Source: a virus. Taken from it: DNA of 30,296 nucleotides. The notes beneath the pieces are model-generated. The model saw nothing but the letters and a program-made list of their open reading frames with translations, did not search any database and was not told where the DNA came from. The stretch spans positions 1 through 30,296 of IMG/VR virus record IMGVR_UViG_3300032194_000148; one strand, given 5' to 3'. The position numbers were made by a program, and so were the translations under genes. Below are positions 10,226-19,300 of the stretch, one piece after another. Numbering within the stretch: position 1 is the stretch's first letter; each line of letters opens with the position of its first letter.

Positions 10226-11737
10226 ATGGCTACGTATAACAATACCTACACGTATAGTAGCAGTCAGCGTTTAAGATCAGATGTAAAGCAAGTTAATTAC
10301 ATTACTGTTGCTGGTGGTGGTGGCGGAGCCCGCCCTAATGCTGGTTTTGGTAGATCTCCTAATAATGGTCAAGATACTAGACTGAACACCACAGGATTAT
10401 GGTCGCAGGGTGGTAGACATGGAGAACTAAATCGTGGTGGTTATGGTGGATATGGAAACTACAGTTATGGTAGGAATGGTCAGATTAACTATTCTGGTGG
10501 TCAGTATCAACGTGCTGCATCTGGTTATGGACCATATGGATCTGGTGGTGCAGGACAGTGGAGATCGCCTAGTTTAACTGGTGGTGGTGGCGGTGGTGGT
10601 GCCTCGCGCTCAACATACTATCGAGGATCGAGTGGTGCTATCGCTGGTCAAAGAGTATATTGGACGATCGGGCAAGGTGGTACACAAGGTGGTAATGGTA
10701 ATAGAAGAAGGGGTGACAATGGGGCAATCTACATCTCTCAAACTACATATGACCGCCCTTCTGCTAGCATAAGTGCAAGCCCAACTAGTATTGTTTTGGG
10801 GAACAGCAGTACATTATCGTGGAGCTCAAGTGGAGATATTAATTCAGTTAATGTGCAGCCTGGTATTGGAAATGTAAGCACAAGCGGATCATTTAATGTC
10901 TCTCCAGCCTCTACGACTTCATATACAATTACGGCATCTAATCCAGCATATACAACAACTGATACTGTCACAATTACTGTATTGATTCCCCCGCAAGTTA
11001 ATATGACTGTTGACGATCCTACTATTGTCTTGGGAGAGAGCACTACCTTGAGATGGAATGTTACTGGTGATGCTAATAATATGACGATTGACAACGGAAT
11101 TGGAACCTCTAACCTTGTTGGTCAGCAAGTAATTACACCAACATCAACCATAGTTTATACAGGAACTGCTACTGGTCCTGGTGGAACAGGTAGTGACACT
11201 GCGGTTGTTACAGTATTGCCACCACCAACATTGAGTGTTTCTGGTCCAATTGTGGTTGGATATGAAGATCCAATGCCTTTTAGTATAGAAGCAACAACTG
11301 CACCAGGTGGTGTTAGTTATGTCTATTCACAGGTTAATACTGACGGTAGTACAGAAGCCGTGACAACTCCAGTAACAATCCCAGGTAGCACTGGAGATTT
11401 GGTTAACATCACTGATTTTGAATTCACTCCTGTATATGATAACTTTGGACCATCGTCGGTGACAATTACGTTCACTGCCAATGGATATGGTGGACTGCTA
11501 GCACAAGAAGTAGAAGTAATTCCTGTCAATATTGACCAGACTCCTAATGCTATTGATATTCCCTCAACTGAAGATAAGTTGAGAGATGAAGAACCTGTTA
11601 TCACACCTAACGTTGAGGTTACAACCGAACAGATTGTAGTTGAGGATATTGATATCCCTGTTGAGATTAAGTCTGACTATCCTATTCAAGTTGAGATCGA
11701 GAATAGTGATGTCTGGTATGATGTGAGGGAGATCTAA
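10226..11737 (+). CDS. Modular tail adhesin A: glycine-rich head, Ig-like stalk, conserved 70-aa tail
   Basis: The 503-residue product has four parts. Residues 1-170 are very Gly-rich (runs of G with S, Y, N, R), like the glycine-rich heads of phage tail adhesins. Residues ~174-252 and ~253-334 are two Ig-like beta domains, each with a P-x-x-I-x-x-G-x-S-x-T-L-x-W entry and a T-T-x-Y-T-x-T-A exit. Residues ~335-433 are a third beta domain. Residues 434-503 are a tail shared with the three following genes (N-I-D-Q-T-P-N-A-I and D-E-E-P-V-I-T-P). It is first of four tandem paralogues. In T4-like phages Gly-rich heads can bind the host surface directly (the gp38 adhesin type), so receptor binding by the head is a reasonable inference. 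The shared tail probably docks the protein to the virion. No signal peptide is seen. Confidence 0.75.
   Translation: MATYNNTYTYSSSQRLRSDVKQVNYITVAGGGGGARPNAGFGRSPNNGQDTRLNTTGLWSQGGRHGELNRGGYGGYGNYSYGRNGQINYSGGQYQRAASGYGPYGSGGAGQWRSPSLTGGGGGGGASRSTYYRGSSGAIAGQRVYWTIGQGGTQGGNGNRRRGDNGAIYISQTTYDRPSASISASPTSIVLGNSSTLSWSSSGDINSVNVQPGIGNVSTSGSFNVSPASTTSYTITASNPAYTTTDTVTITVLIPPQVNMTVDDPTIVLGESTTLRWNVTGDANNMTIDNGIGTSNLVGQQVITPTSTIVYTGTATGPGGTGSDTAVVTVLPPPTLSVSGPIVVGYEDPMPFSIEATTAPGGVSYVYSQVNTDGSTEAVTTPVTIPGSTGDLVNITDFEFTPVYDNFGPSSVTITFTANGYGGLLAQEVEVIPVNIDQTPNAIDIPSTEDKLRDEEPVITPNVEVTTEQIVVEDIDIPVEIKSDYPIQVEIENSDVWYDVREI
11525..11734 (+). repeat. Conserved 70-codon C-terminal module, copy A
   Basis: This is the last 70 codons before the stop of adhesin A. 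It aligns without gaps to the last 70 codons of the next three genes. Invariant blocks include E-D-K-L-R-D-E-E-P-V-I-T-P and P-I-Q-V-E-I. It is strongly acidic. Confidence 0.9.
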
Positions 11738-13086
11738 TGCCACAGATTAGTATTTCATGGGCTAGAAACGCAGGCGATAGTAACTACCTATATGGTATGC
11801 CTGGTGGAACCATTGGTCCCAATGGTGGTAGTAGAACTGCGAATGTTGGGTGGAACCAGGTATTTAATCTATCTGCTAATGGCAGTGGTCCTGGCAATGT
11901 TGCTATGAGAAGATTAAATAGTCAGACTTTAGGTTTAGATGATAGACAAGGAGCTGGCGCTGATGGTGACTTCAATGACATGCTCATATATGTCAATGGT
12001 GGACAATTTATTAATGATAGTCAGTATCAAGGTCCAATTGCTATCTATGGTTGTACTAATTCAGGTGCGATTAACTACAATCCTAACGCAGATCTTGATG
12101 ATGGTAGTTGCATAGTTGTCAATCCAATACTAAATCTTGACGCTAGTTCTACCAGTATTATTTTGGGTAATAGCACTACGCTATCTTGGTCTGCTAGCGA
12201 TTCGCAGTATATACAAGAAGCTACCGTTGATCCTGTGCCTGGTGCTGTAAATACATCTGGAAGTGCTGTTGTTACGCCAATAGAGACGACAACATATTTC
12301 TATACTGTTAGATGGGCAAATGGAACTAGACAAACGCAGCGTACAGTTACGGTACTAATACCACCACAAATTACGGTATCATTAGATAATAATCCGATTA
12401 TTCAGGGAGAGACCACCACATTACGGTGGAGCACTACTGGTGATGCTTCTACCATGACTATTACTCCTGGTATTGGTGCAACTAATTTGTCTGGTGCTCA
12501 AGCAGTAACACCAACACAAGACACTACCTATACTCTTACCGCTAGTGGACCTGGTGGTACAGATACTGAACAGATTACTTTAACTGTCATTCAACCACCA
12601 GAACTAGATTTAACTGGTCCTCTTGCAATACCTTACGGTCAATCTACTGTTGATTTTTCATATGAAGCAGTAAATGCATTGAGCATAGATGTATCAATAA
12701 TACAGAGAGATCTAGACAACAGTGATGATTTCTTCACCGATACTGCTACAACTGATGGTAGTGTGTATACATATACACCAACGTGGGGCAATAGAGGACC
12801 ACAATCAATTCTGGTCACAATGACTGCTAATGGGCAAGGTGGACTGCAAACAGTAAGACAAGCTACCGTACCTGTTAATATTGATCAGACTCCAAATGCT
12901 ATTGATATTCCATCAACAGAAGATAAATTACGTGACGAAGAACCAGTTATTACGCCTGATGTTGAGGTAGTTAGTGAACAAATTGTAGTTGAGGATATAG
13001 ATATTCCTGTAGAGGTAAAATCTAACTATCCAATTCAGGTCGAGATTGATAATTCCAACGTTTGGTATAACGTACAAGAACTATGA
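11737..13086 (+). CDS. Modular tail adhesin B: DUF4114-like head, Ig-like stalk, conserved 70-aa tail
   Basis: The 449-residue paralogue of adhesin A has a different head. Residues 1-106 contain G-A-D-G-D-F-N-D-M-L-I-Y, reminiscent of the acidic D-F-N-D core of DUF4114 domains. Residues ~107-125 hold one G-C-T-x-x-x-A-x-N-Y-N-x-x-A...D-D-G-S-C unit, a short two-cysteine repeat also known from secreted bacterial proteins. Ig-like domains follow at ~130-205 and ~206-287, a third beta domain at ~288-379 and the shared tail at 380-449. The start overlaps the upstream stop by one base (TAATG), indicating translational coupling. DUF4114-like D-rich loops might bind calcium; that is inference. It probably forms a virion projection together with its paralogues. 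Confidence 0.75.
   Translation: MPQISISWARNAGDSNYLYGMPGGTIGPNGGSRTANVGWNQVFNLSANGSGPGNVAMRRLNSQTLGLDDRQGAGADGDFNDMLIYVNGGQFINDSQYQGPIAIYGCTNSGAINYNPNADLDDGSCIVVNPILNLDASSTSIILGNSTTLSWSASDSQYIQEATVDPVPGAVNTSGSAVVTPIETTTYFYTVRWANGTRQTQRTVTVLIPPQITVSLDNNPIIQGETTTLRWSTTGDASTMTITPGIGATNLSGAQAVTPTQDTTYTLTASGPGGTDTEQITLTVIQPPELDLTGPLAIPYGQSTVDFSYEAVNALSIDVSIIQRDLDNSDDFFTDTATTDGSVYTYTPTWGNRGPQSILVTMTANGQGGLQTVRQATVPVNIDQTPNAIDIPSTEDKLRDEEPVITPDVEVVSEQIVVEDIDIPVEVKSNYPIQVEIDNSNVWYNVQEL
12874..13083 (+). repeat. Conserved 70-codon C-terminal module, copy B
   Basis: This is the last 70 codons of adhesin B, the same length as in the other three paralogues with no gaps. Only the final residues differ (V-Q-E-L instead of V-R-E-I). 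Confidence 0.9.
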
Positions 13087-14762
13087 CAGTAACACAGAGT
13101 AGATATAGTCCTGGGCAGGTAACTTGGTCTGTCCCAGCAGGTGCCACTAATGTTTCCTTTACTATTGCCGCTGGTAGTGGTGGTGGATCTAAATCGCCTT
13201 CTGATGGTAGTCTGTGGAATCATAGTAGAGGTGGATTTGGTAGAGCTGGTAACTTCACTATCGCACCAAGAAGTGGTTCATACAATCTAACATTTTACAT
13301 TGGTGGGCAAGGTGGCAATGGAGTAGGACCCCAGAATCCTGGTGGCAGTGGTGGTTCTTCCCCTCTCGCTGGTGGTGGTAGTGGACATAGATCTGGTGGA
13401 GGCGGTGGCGGCGCTACTGCTGTATACGATAGCTGGCTTGGTAGATATATTGCATGGACTGGTGGTGGCGGCGGTGCTGGTAGATTCGGTCAGGACACTG
13501 GTATCAGTGGGTATTACACTGCTGGTCGTGGTATTGGTGGTGGTGCAACTAGCAGCTCACCCTCGTGGAGAACTGGACAATCTGCTCCTGCTGGTCACCG
13601 TGGTGGCGGTGGTGGAGGATCCACTAGTGGTGGTGCAGGAAGTTTGGGTGGTGCTCAAACTAGCAATGGATATGGTGGTATTGGTGGTAACTCTGGTTGG
13701 TATAATAATGGAGATATTGGTTGGATTACTAACAGTGGTTATGGAAACTTTGGTAACGGATATGCAGTTCTTACTTATGTAAATCCACCACCATCGATTG
13801 ATACGTTTACTGCTAGCCCCAGCACATTGGTTCTTGGCAATACTTTTCAGTTAAACTGGAGTGTATCTGGTACTGTGAATTCGGTCAACATTACTGACGT
13901 TGGAAATGTGAATACATCTGGAACTGCTACGATACTACCAGGTGGTGATATCACTTACACAATAACTGCTACTGGTCCTGGTGGAACGGTTGCAAAGAGT
14001 GTTGCCATTGATGTCCATATCCCACCGCAGATTAGTTTCAGTGTTGACAAATCTCAAATTGTTGGTGGAGATACTGCCACTTTAACGTGGAGTGTTACTG
14101 GCGATGCTGATACAATGAGCATCAATCCTGGTATTGGTGGCACCAACCTTTCTGGCACTCAACTTATACAACCATCACAAGACACTACATATACTGCTGT
14201 TGCTAGTGGTCTTGGTGGTACAGATACTGAACAACTTACTGTTGAGGTTGTATATCCACCTGAAGTTTCCTTGACTGGACCACTATCTACTGACTATGGT
14301 AATGATATAACTTTGACATTTAATGCAGACAATGCTGTTACTTCATTACAGTTGTTGAGAAAGTATGTCAGTCAGGGAAATGTTGACCCAGACTGGACAT
14401 TAGTGGAAAATTTACCGACAGGTCAAAACACATCTGGAACCTTACTATTCTCTCCAGATTATGATAATTTTGGACCAGATGTTGTTCAGTTCCAGTTATA
14501 TGCCGTTGGTGAAGCAGGATTGAACGATACTGCTACTTTTGATGCATTCATCAATATTGACAGAACGCCTGATGCTATTGATATTCCTGCATCCGAAGAT
14601 AAATTGCGTGATGAAGAACCAGTCATTACTCCTGATGCGGTAGTAACATCAGAACAAATTGTGGTTGATGATATTGATGTTCCTGTTGAGATCAAAGCAG
14701 ATCAACCTATTCAGGTTGAGATAGATGATAGCGGTACATTCCAAGATATTAGGGAGATCTAA
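13083..14762 (+). CDS. Modular tail adhesin C: second glycine-rich head, Ig-like stalk, conserved 70-aa tail
   Basis: The 559-residue product overlaps the preceding stop by four bases (ATGA). The head (~1-232) starts with a V-T-W-S-V-P-A-G-A-T-N-V-S-F-T-I-A-A-G strand pair and continues as a long Gly-rich array with G-G-G-G-G-G runs. That entry is characteristic of glycine-rich domains in phage and bacterial tail proteins. Aromatic and Ser/Arg residues are interspersed, consistent with a polyglycine sandwich whose loops bind a surface. Ig-like domains lie at ~235-314 and ~315-396, a third beta domain at ~397-489, and the shared tail at 490-559. A 47-bp stretch of the tail (14590-14636) is identical to one in adhesin D, so the two genes recently recombined or are under strong constraint. 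Receptor binding is inferred. Confidence 0.75.
   Translation: MTVTQSRYSPGQVTWSVPAGATNVSFTIAAGSGGGSKSPSDGSLWNHSRGGFGRAGNFTIAPRSGSYNLTFYIGGQGGNGVGPQNPGGSGGSSPLAGGGSGHRSGGGGGGATAVYDSWLGRYIAWTGGGGGAGRFGQDTGISGYYTAGRGIGGGATSSSPSWRTGQSAPAGHRGGGGGGSTSGGAGSLGGAQTSNGYGGIGGNSGWYNNGDIGWITNSGYGNFGNGYAVLTYVNPPPSIDTFTASPSTLVLGNTFQLNWSVSGTVNSVNITDVGNVNTSGTATILPGGDITYTITATGPGGTVAKSVAIDVHIPPQISFSVDKSQIVGGDTATLTWSVTGDADTMSINPGIGGTNLSGTQLIQPSQDTTYTAVASGLGGTDTEQLTVEVVYPPEVSLTGPLSTDYGNDITLTFNADNAVTSLQLLRKYVSQGNVDPDWTLVENLPTGQNTSGTLLFSPDYDNFGPDVVQFQLYAVGEAGLNDTATFDAFINIDRTPDAIDIPASEDKLRDEEPVITPDAVVTSEQIVVDDIDVPVEIKADQPIQVEIDDSGTFQDIREI
14550..14759 (+). repeat. Conserved 70-codon C-terminal module, copy C
   Basis: This is the last 70 codons of adhesin C. 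It contains the 47-bp block (14590-14636) that is identical in copy D (16149-16195). Confidence 0.9.
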
Positions 14763-14764
14763 CC

Positions 14765-16321
14765 ATGGGCGCAATGGGCAACCTGCACACCTTTGATTCG
14801 TATTACAACCCCACGGGTGGTGATACTTTTTACACCTCAAATCCTGGTGGAGAGAACTTGGCTGCATATAACTTTGTTGCTAGTAATGTGTGGAAACTCT
14901 TCATGTCTGCTAGCGTCCCAGGTATCCCATATGGTCAATCGGTAGGAACTATCTACAGATTTTATAGCAGCAATCTTGTAGATCACTTGTTTAAGTTTGG
15001 GTCTAGTGTTCCTAGTAGTGATTACTATCTGGAAGGTGCTATTGGAGTTGCATTTACACAGAATGGATCTTATCGTCAACCAGTCTATAGATTTTATAAT
15101 TCTAGTAACGGTGACCACAAGTATAAAACGAGCAGTAATACACCTAGTGGATACGTCTATGAAGGTGTTGCGTGGTACTCTCCAATTCCTGTCTATGGGT
15201 GTAAAGATTCTAGTGCTACCAACTATAATCCATGGGCAAATCAACCAAGCACTGGATGTACCTATATTGTCTATGGATGTACTGATCCCAATGCTAGTAA
15301 CTACAATTCTAGTGCTACAAATAATGATGGTAGTTGTCAATACCCCAATCCAACTGTTTCTTTAAGCGTGAGTCCCAATTCAATTATTCAGGGAGAGAGT
15401 GCATCATTGTCATGGAGTACATTTAATTCTACATCACAGTCAATTACAAATATTGGTGGAGTTTCTAGTTCTGGTAATATTAATGTATCTCCTAGTTCTA
15501 CAACAACATATACACTCACTGGAAACTATTATGGATATACATCTGCGAGTGTAAGTAGAACTCTCACGGTGTATACACCACCAAGTATTTCATTTACTGT
15601 GGATGATAGTGAGATTGTTAGATTAGATACTACAATATTACGTTGGAGTGTGAGTGGTAGTGTAAGCACAGTGACCATCAGTCCTGAAATTGGTTCTACT
15701 AATATATCTTCTCAAGCGACTATTTCTCCAACAACAACCACTACATATACTTTGTCTGCAGATGGTCCTGGTGGAGCTGCTAGCGCAACAGTTACTGTTA
15801 CTGTAATAGATCCACCATCAGTTTCTCTTAATGGTCCTCTGGCAGTATCTTATGGAGATAACATAACACTCTCCCATGAGATGTCTAGAGCAACAGCATC
15901 ATATTTGCTGTACATAGAGGAGACAGATCTTGACGGCAATGTAACTACTCCGTCTGTCAGTCCTGTTGATCTTGGGGCAGGAAATTCCGCAAATGCTTCT
16001 TACACTCATTTAGTTACTTATAATGATAGAGGACCTGCTTCTATACAATACTCACTAACTGGAATTGGTAGCGGTGGATTGACTGATGTGGATGTTGTCA
16101 CTGTACCTATCAATATCGATCAAACACCTAATGCTATACAGATTCCATCATCCGAAGATAAATTGCGTGATGAAGAACCAGTCATTACTCCTGATACAGA
16201 AGTAACAACTGATCAAATTTTAATTGAGGAGATTGATATACCTGTGGAGGTCAAATCTGATTATCCTATTCAGGTTGAAATTGAAAACAGTGGAACATAT
16301 ATTGAGGTCAGAGAGATCTGA
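14765..16321 (+). CDS. Modular tail adhesin D: DUF5648-like head, two GC-D-GSC repeats, Ig-like stalk, conserved 70-aa tail
   Basis: The 518-residue product has a head (~1-142) with repeated Y-R-F-Y-x-S-x-x-x-D-H and Y-x-Y-E-G-V-A-W-Y motifs. These resemble DUF5648 repeats, which occur in secreted and phage proteins, often beside glycan-active domains. Two short cysteine units follow (~143-191), each with G-C-x-D-x-x-A-x-N-Y-N and a closing cysteine; the second ends D-G-S-C, like the unit in adhesin B. Two Ig-like domains (~194-272, ~273-354), a third beta domain (~355-448) and the shared tail (449-518) complete the protein. The ATG at 14765 is used; an alternative at 14774 differs by three residues. 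It is the last of the four paralogues and is followed by a late-promoter-like motif. Confidence 0.75.
   Translation: MGAMGNLHTFDSYYNPTGGDTFYTSNPGGENLAAYNFVASNVWKLFMSASVPGIPYGQSVGTIYRFYSSNLVDHLFKFGSSVPSSDYYLEGAIGVAFTQNGSYRQPVYRFYNSSNGDHKYKTSSNTPSGYVYEGVAWYSPIPVYGCKDSSATNYNPWANQPSTGCTYIVYGCTDPNASNYNSSATNNDGSCQYPNPTVSLSVSPNSIIQGESASLSWSTFNSTSQSITNIGGVSSSGNINVSPSSTTTYTLTGNYYGYTSASVSRTLTVYTPPSISFTVDDSEIVRLDTTILRWSVSGSVSTVTISPEIGSTNISSQATISPTTTTTYTLSADGPGGAASATVTVTVIDPPSVSLNGPLAVSYGDNITLSHEMSRATASYLLYIEETDLDGNVTTPSVSPVDLGAGNSANASYTHLVTYNDRGPASIQYSLTGIGSGGLTDVDVVTVPINIDQTPNAIQIPSSEDKLRDEEPVITPDTEVTTDQILIEEIDIPVEVKSDYPIQVEIENSGTYIEVREI
16109..16318 (+). repeat. Conserved 70-codon C-terminal module, copy D
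   Basis: This is the last 70 codons of adhesin D, colinear with copies A-C and sharing a perfect 47-bp block with copy C. Confidence 0.9.
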
Positions 16322-16327
16322 TAAATA
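16320..16327 (+). promoter_or_regulatory. Candidate T4-type late promoter (GATAAATA)
   Basis: GATAAATA spans the stop codon of adhesin D and lies 31 bases upstream of the next ATG, in the longest gap (37 bases) of the structural module. It matches the NATAAATA late motif described for T4-like cyanophages and 7 of 8 positions of T4 TATAAATA. It would give the 1035-residue fibre gene its own late transcript. Confidence 0.6.
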
Positions 16328-16358
16328 CTACAGAAATTGTGACCATCGCCTGCGTTAA

Positions 16359-19300
16359 ATGACCTTTTCGTTCGGAACTACACCAGTATATGTAAGCGAA
16401 GGACAAACTATTCGCCTGAAGTTTAAAGCACCTTCGGCGTGGGATACGACCCAGAGTGTAACGGTTCAGATTGGTGATCAGCAAACAATCTGGTATATCT
16501 CTACAGTTCCAGAAGACTTTGCTCCTGATCCATTCCCATTTACACCATTAGATGATGCAACACCAGACGTTATGTACGTCTATGGTGATGGTACTAGAGC
16601 ACAAGAAGATATTATTGAGGTTGCTGGTCTAACACCTGGATCATCTGCGAGTGTTTCTCTAGTCTCATCTTATCTTGGAACTAATATTGATGACTATTCT
16701 GTTCGTATTCAGTTAGTACACCAAGGTGAAGCAGATTTTGGTGACTGGGTTATTCCAACTAGTAATATCTTTGTACAAAATGGTGACAGACTTCAGTTAA
16801 GACTCAAGTCTAATGATACTGGTGGTCTAACTAGAACTGCTGACCTGACTATTGGTGCAAGAACCGAGAGATGGACGATCACATCAGCGATTCAACCACC
16901 CAACATTCCAGAACCATTCCCTGACTTTAATGAAATTACTGGTGCTCCAGTTGATGAAGATGTTTATAGCGAGATCTTAAGAGTCACTGGTCTAAATGCA
17001 CAGGCAGTGGTCAATACTGATAATAATGCTAGAATTGGTATCTCTTCTAGTAATACTTTCGTTGTAAACGATCTAGGATACAGTGTTCTAGATGGTGTTA
17101 CTTTTGTTGATTCTAGCACCAATCCAACCATTCAGAATGGTGAGTATCTACAGTTAGTATTAACCACTCCAGTAACATCAACTACTACAGTTACAAACTT
17201 GTTAAGCATTGGTGATGCTGTCGCTGGATCTAGTTGGGGTGTTACCACTGGTAGTTTCCCATCAACCACACCACAATCATTCGTATTTACAGATGAACCA
17301 AGTGCAGAAGAAGATGCACTGATTGCGTCTGATGTAAAACCAGTTGGTGGAATCACTGGACTGGGTGCTGGTGTATCTGTACCTGTAACACTAGTATCTA
17401 CAGATGGTACGGAACCAAGAGTTAAAATTTACTATGACGATGGTAGTGAGAGTTCTGTCGGAATCTTCCCTACAGATGTAAGCAACGGAGATAGTATTCA
17501 GATCTATAACAGATCTAGTGCTACATTCAGTGGTACAGTACAAACTACGATTAAAGTTGGTACACTACAGGTTCCTACATGGTCTATCGTTACAAATTCT
17601 GGTCCTGATACTGAAGCTGACTTCACAGCACCAGCAAGTCTTACAAATAAAGCTCCCAACAGACAGTATGTTAGTTCTGTTGTTAGTGTTTCTGGTATCA
17701 ACAGAGATATTACAATCGCAGGTACAAATAATGTACTGATTTCTATTGACTTTGACGCACCAGTTGAGGGACCAAGAACATTTACACCCTCCAACAGTAG
17801 TGTCCAGTTCTATCTAACTTCTGGTGGTCTTGCAAGCACTGTGAGCACTACTATCGCTATTGGTACTGGCAACAGCAATCAATTTACTTGGAACGTTTCA
17901 ACATACGCTGTTGCTCCACCAGCTCCAGAATTACTGGGAACATGGTATAGTAGGAAGAACTCTTACACATATGAAGACTCTAATGGTGATCTCCAACTAC
18001 GAAATTCAAAGGATGATGGTCTCGCTATTGGTACAGTTCTTTCCATTCTTAAGCAACCAGGCGGAAGTTATGGTACAATAGATGGTGATCTAGATTCTAG
18101 ATATCCTGGTTTCATTGAGTGTGATGGCAGAAGTCTTTCTAAAGATTCTTATGGAGATCTATTTGCTGTCATCGGATATACTTATGGTGGTTCTGGTGCT
18201 AACTTCAATGTTCCAGATTATAGAAACAGGAAACTCACTGGTTGTGGTGTTGTTGATGGAAATAGAGCATCTTCTGCTTTCTTACCAACAAACAATATCA
18301 ATGAACCAGGTAACATTGGAGGATGGTGGTACATTGATAAGGTAGACGTTGCTGGTGATAATCCTTATGAGCAGATCATTGGTACTGGTAACACAGGTAA
18401 CGAGAGTAACTTCTTTAACTTTGGTACAGTAAAGACCCAGTTCAACGCACCTATCGAAGCTGACATTGAGTTTTCTGTTGCTGGTACAGTAACGGCACAG
18501 ATTGGACAGTTGCAGGAGAAACTAATTGATGTTCCTGTACACACTCACCTATACGTTAGTGCCATCACTGATGATGTTGGTTCAACAGGTTTGATTCCAT
18601 GGGATACTCAAGTTCTAGCTAGTCCTGGTGCCTTTGAAAACAGCACTCCGCTTGGAACAACTGGTCTAGGTGCGGGTCCTTATGTTAACTACATCGGTGG
18701 CGGCGGTACTGACGAACTATTCCGAGAGGAACCTGAAAACTGGTATAACCTATGGATTGCAGAATTAAATGCTACAGTAGGTAGAAATGACTTCTCATCT
18801 GTTTGGGATGATATTTTATTAACTAATAAAGGAGTTAACTTTAAGGCAGAAATTCTTGAGTGGGTTGGTACTTGGCCAGCTTCACCTCTTGGTGAGGGCG
18901 ATCCTGCAGCAAAAGTATCACGTACATTGTCTGCAAAAGTATGGTGGACATCACCTTTTTCCCAGCTTGATAGTGGTGACGTTGAATCTCTAGATACTCG
19001 ACTCAACAATATGCAGAGATATCCAGAAGGAGTATATGGTCAAGATCGTACTGGTCAAACCGCTGTTTCTGGTGCTATTGACGTTGAAGGAAGAAGATTT
19101 AGAGTTGAAGCATATACTCCACCAGCAATTCTAGAAGATAGTGATACTACAACCTCTTCTCATAACCACTTGATGGGTCTAACTCCTGTTTTAGATCCAA
19201 CCCAAGACTTTAGTTATGGCAACCAGAATGGTCCTGGTTCTTTCAAAGAAGGACTAGGTAGTTTCGGTAGTACGCTTAACGTCACTTTTGATAATAATCA

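Noticed and set aside
10321-10720. GGT-rich stretches as tandem DNA repeats or a variable-repeat locus
   Set aside because: The units are irregular in length and sequence, explained by Gly-rich protein coding. No template/variable repeat pair or reverse transcriptase was seen, so a diversity-generating retroelement is unsupported.
13342-13782. 146-codon Val/Leu-rich plus-strand frame over the glycine-rich head of adhesin C
   Set aside because: It is the frame-shifted reading of GGT/GGC repeats, which gives Val- and Leu-rich nonsense. The Gly-rich frame continues into the Ig-like domains.
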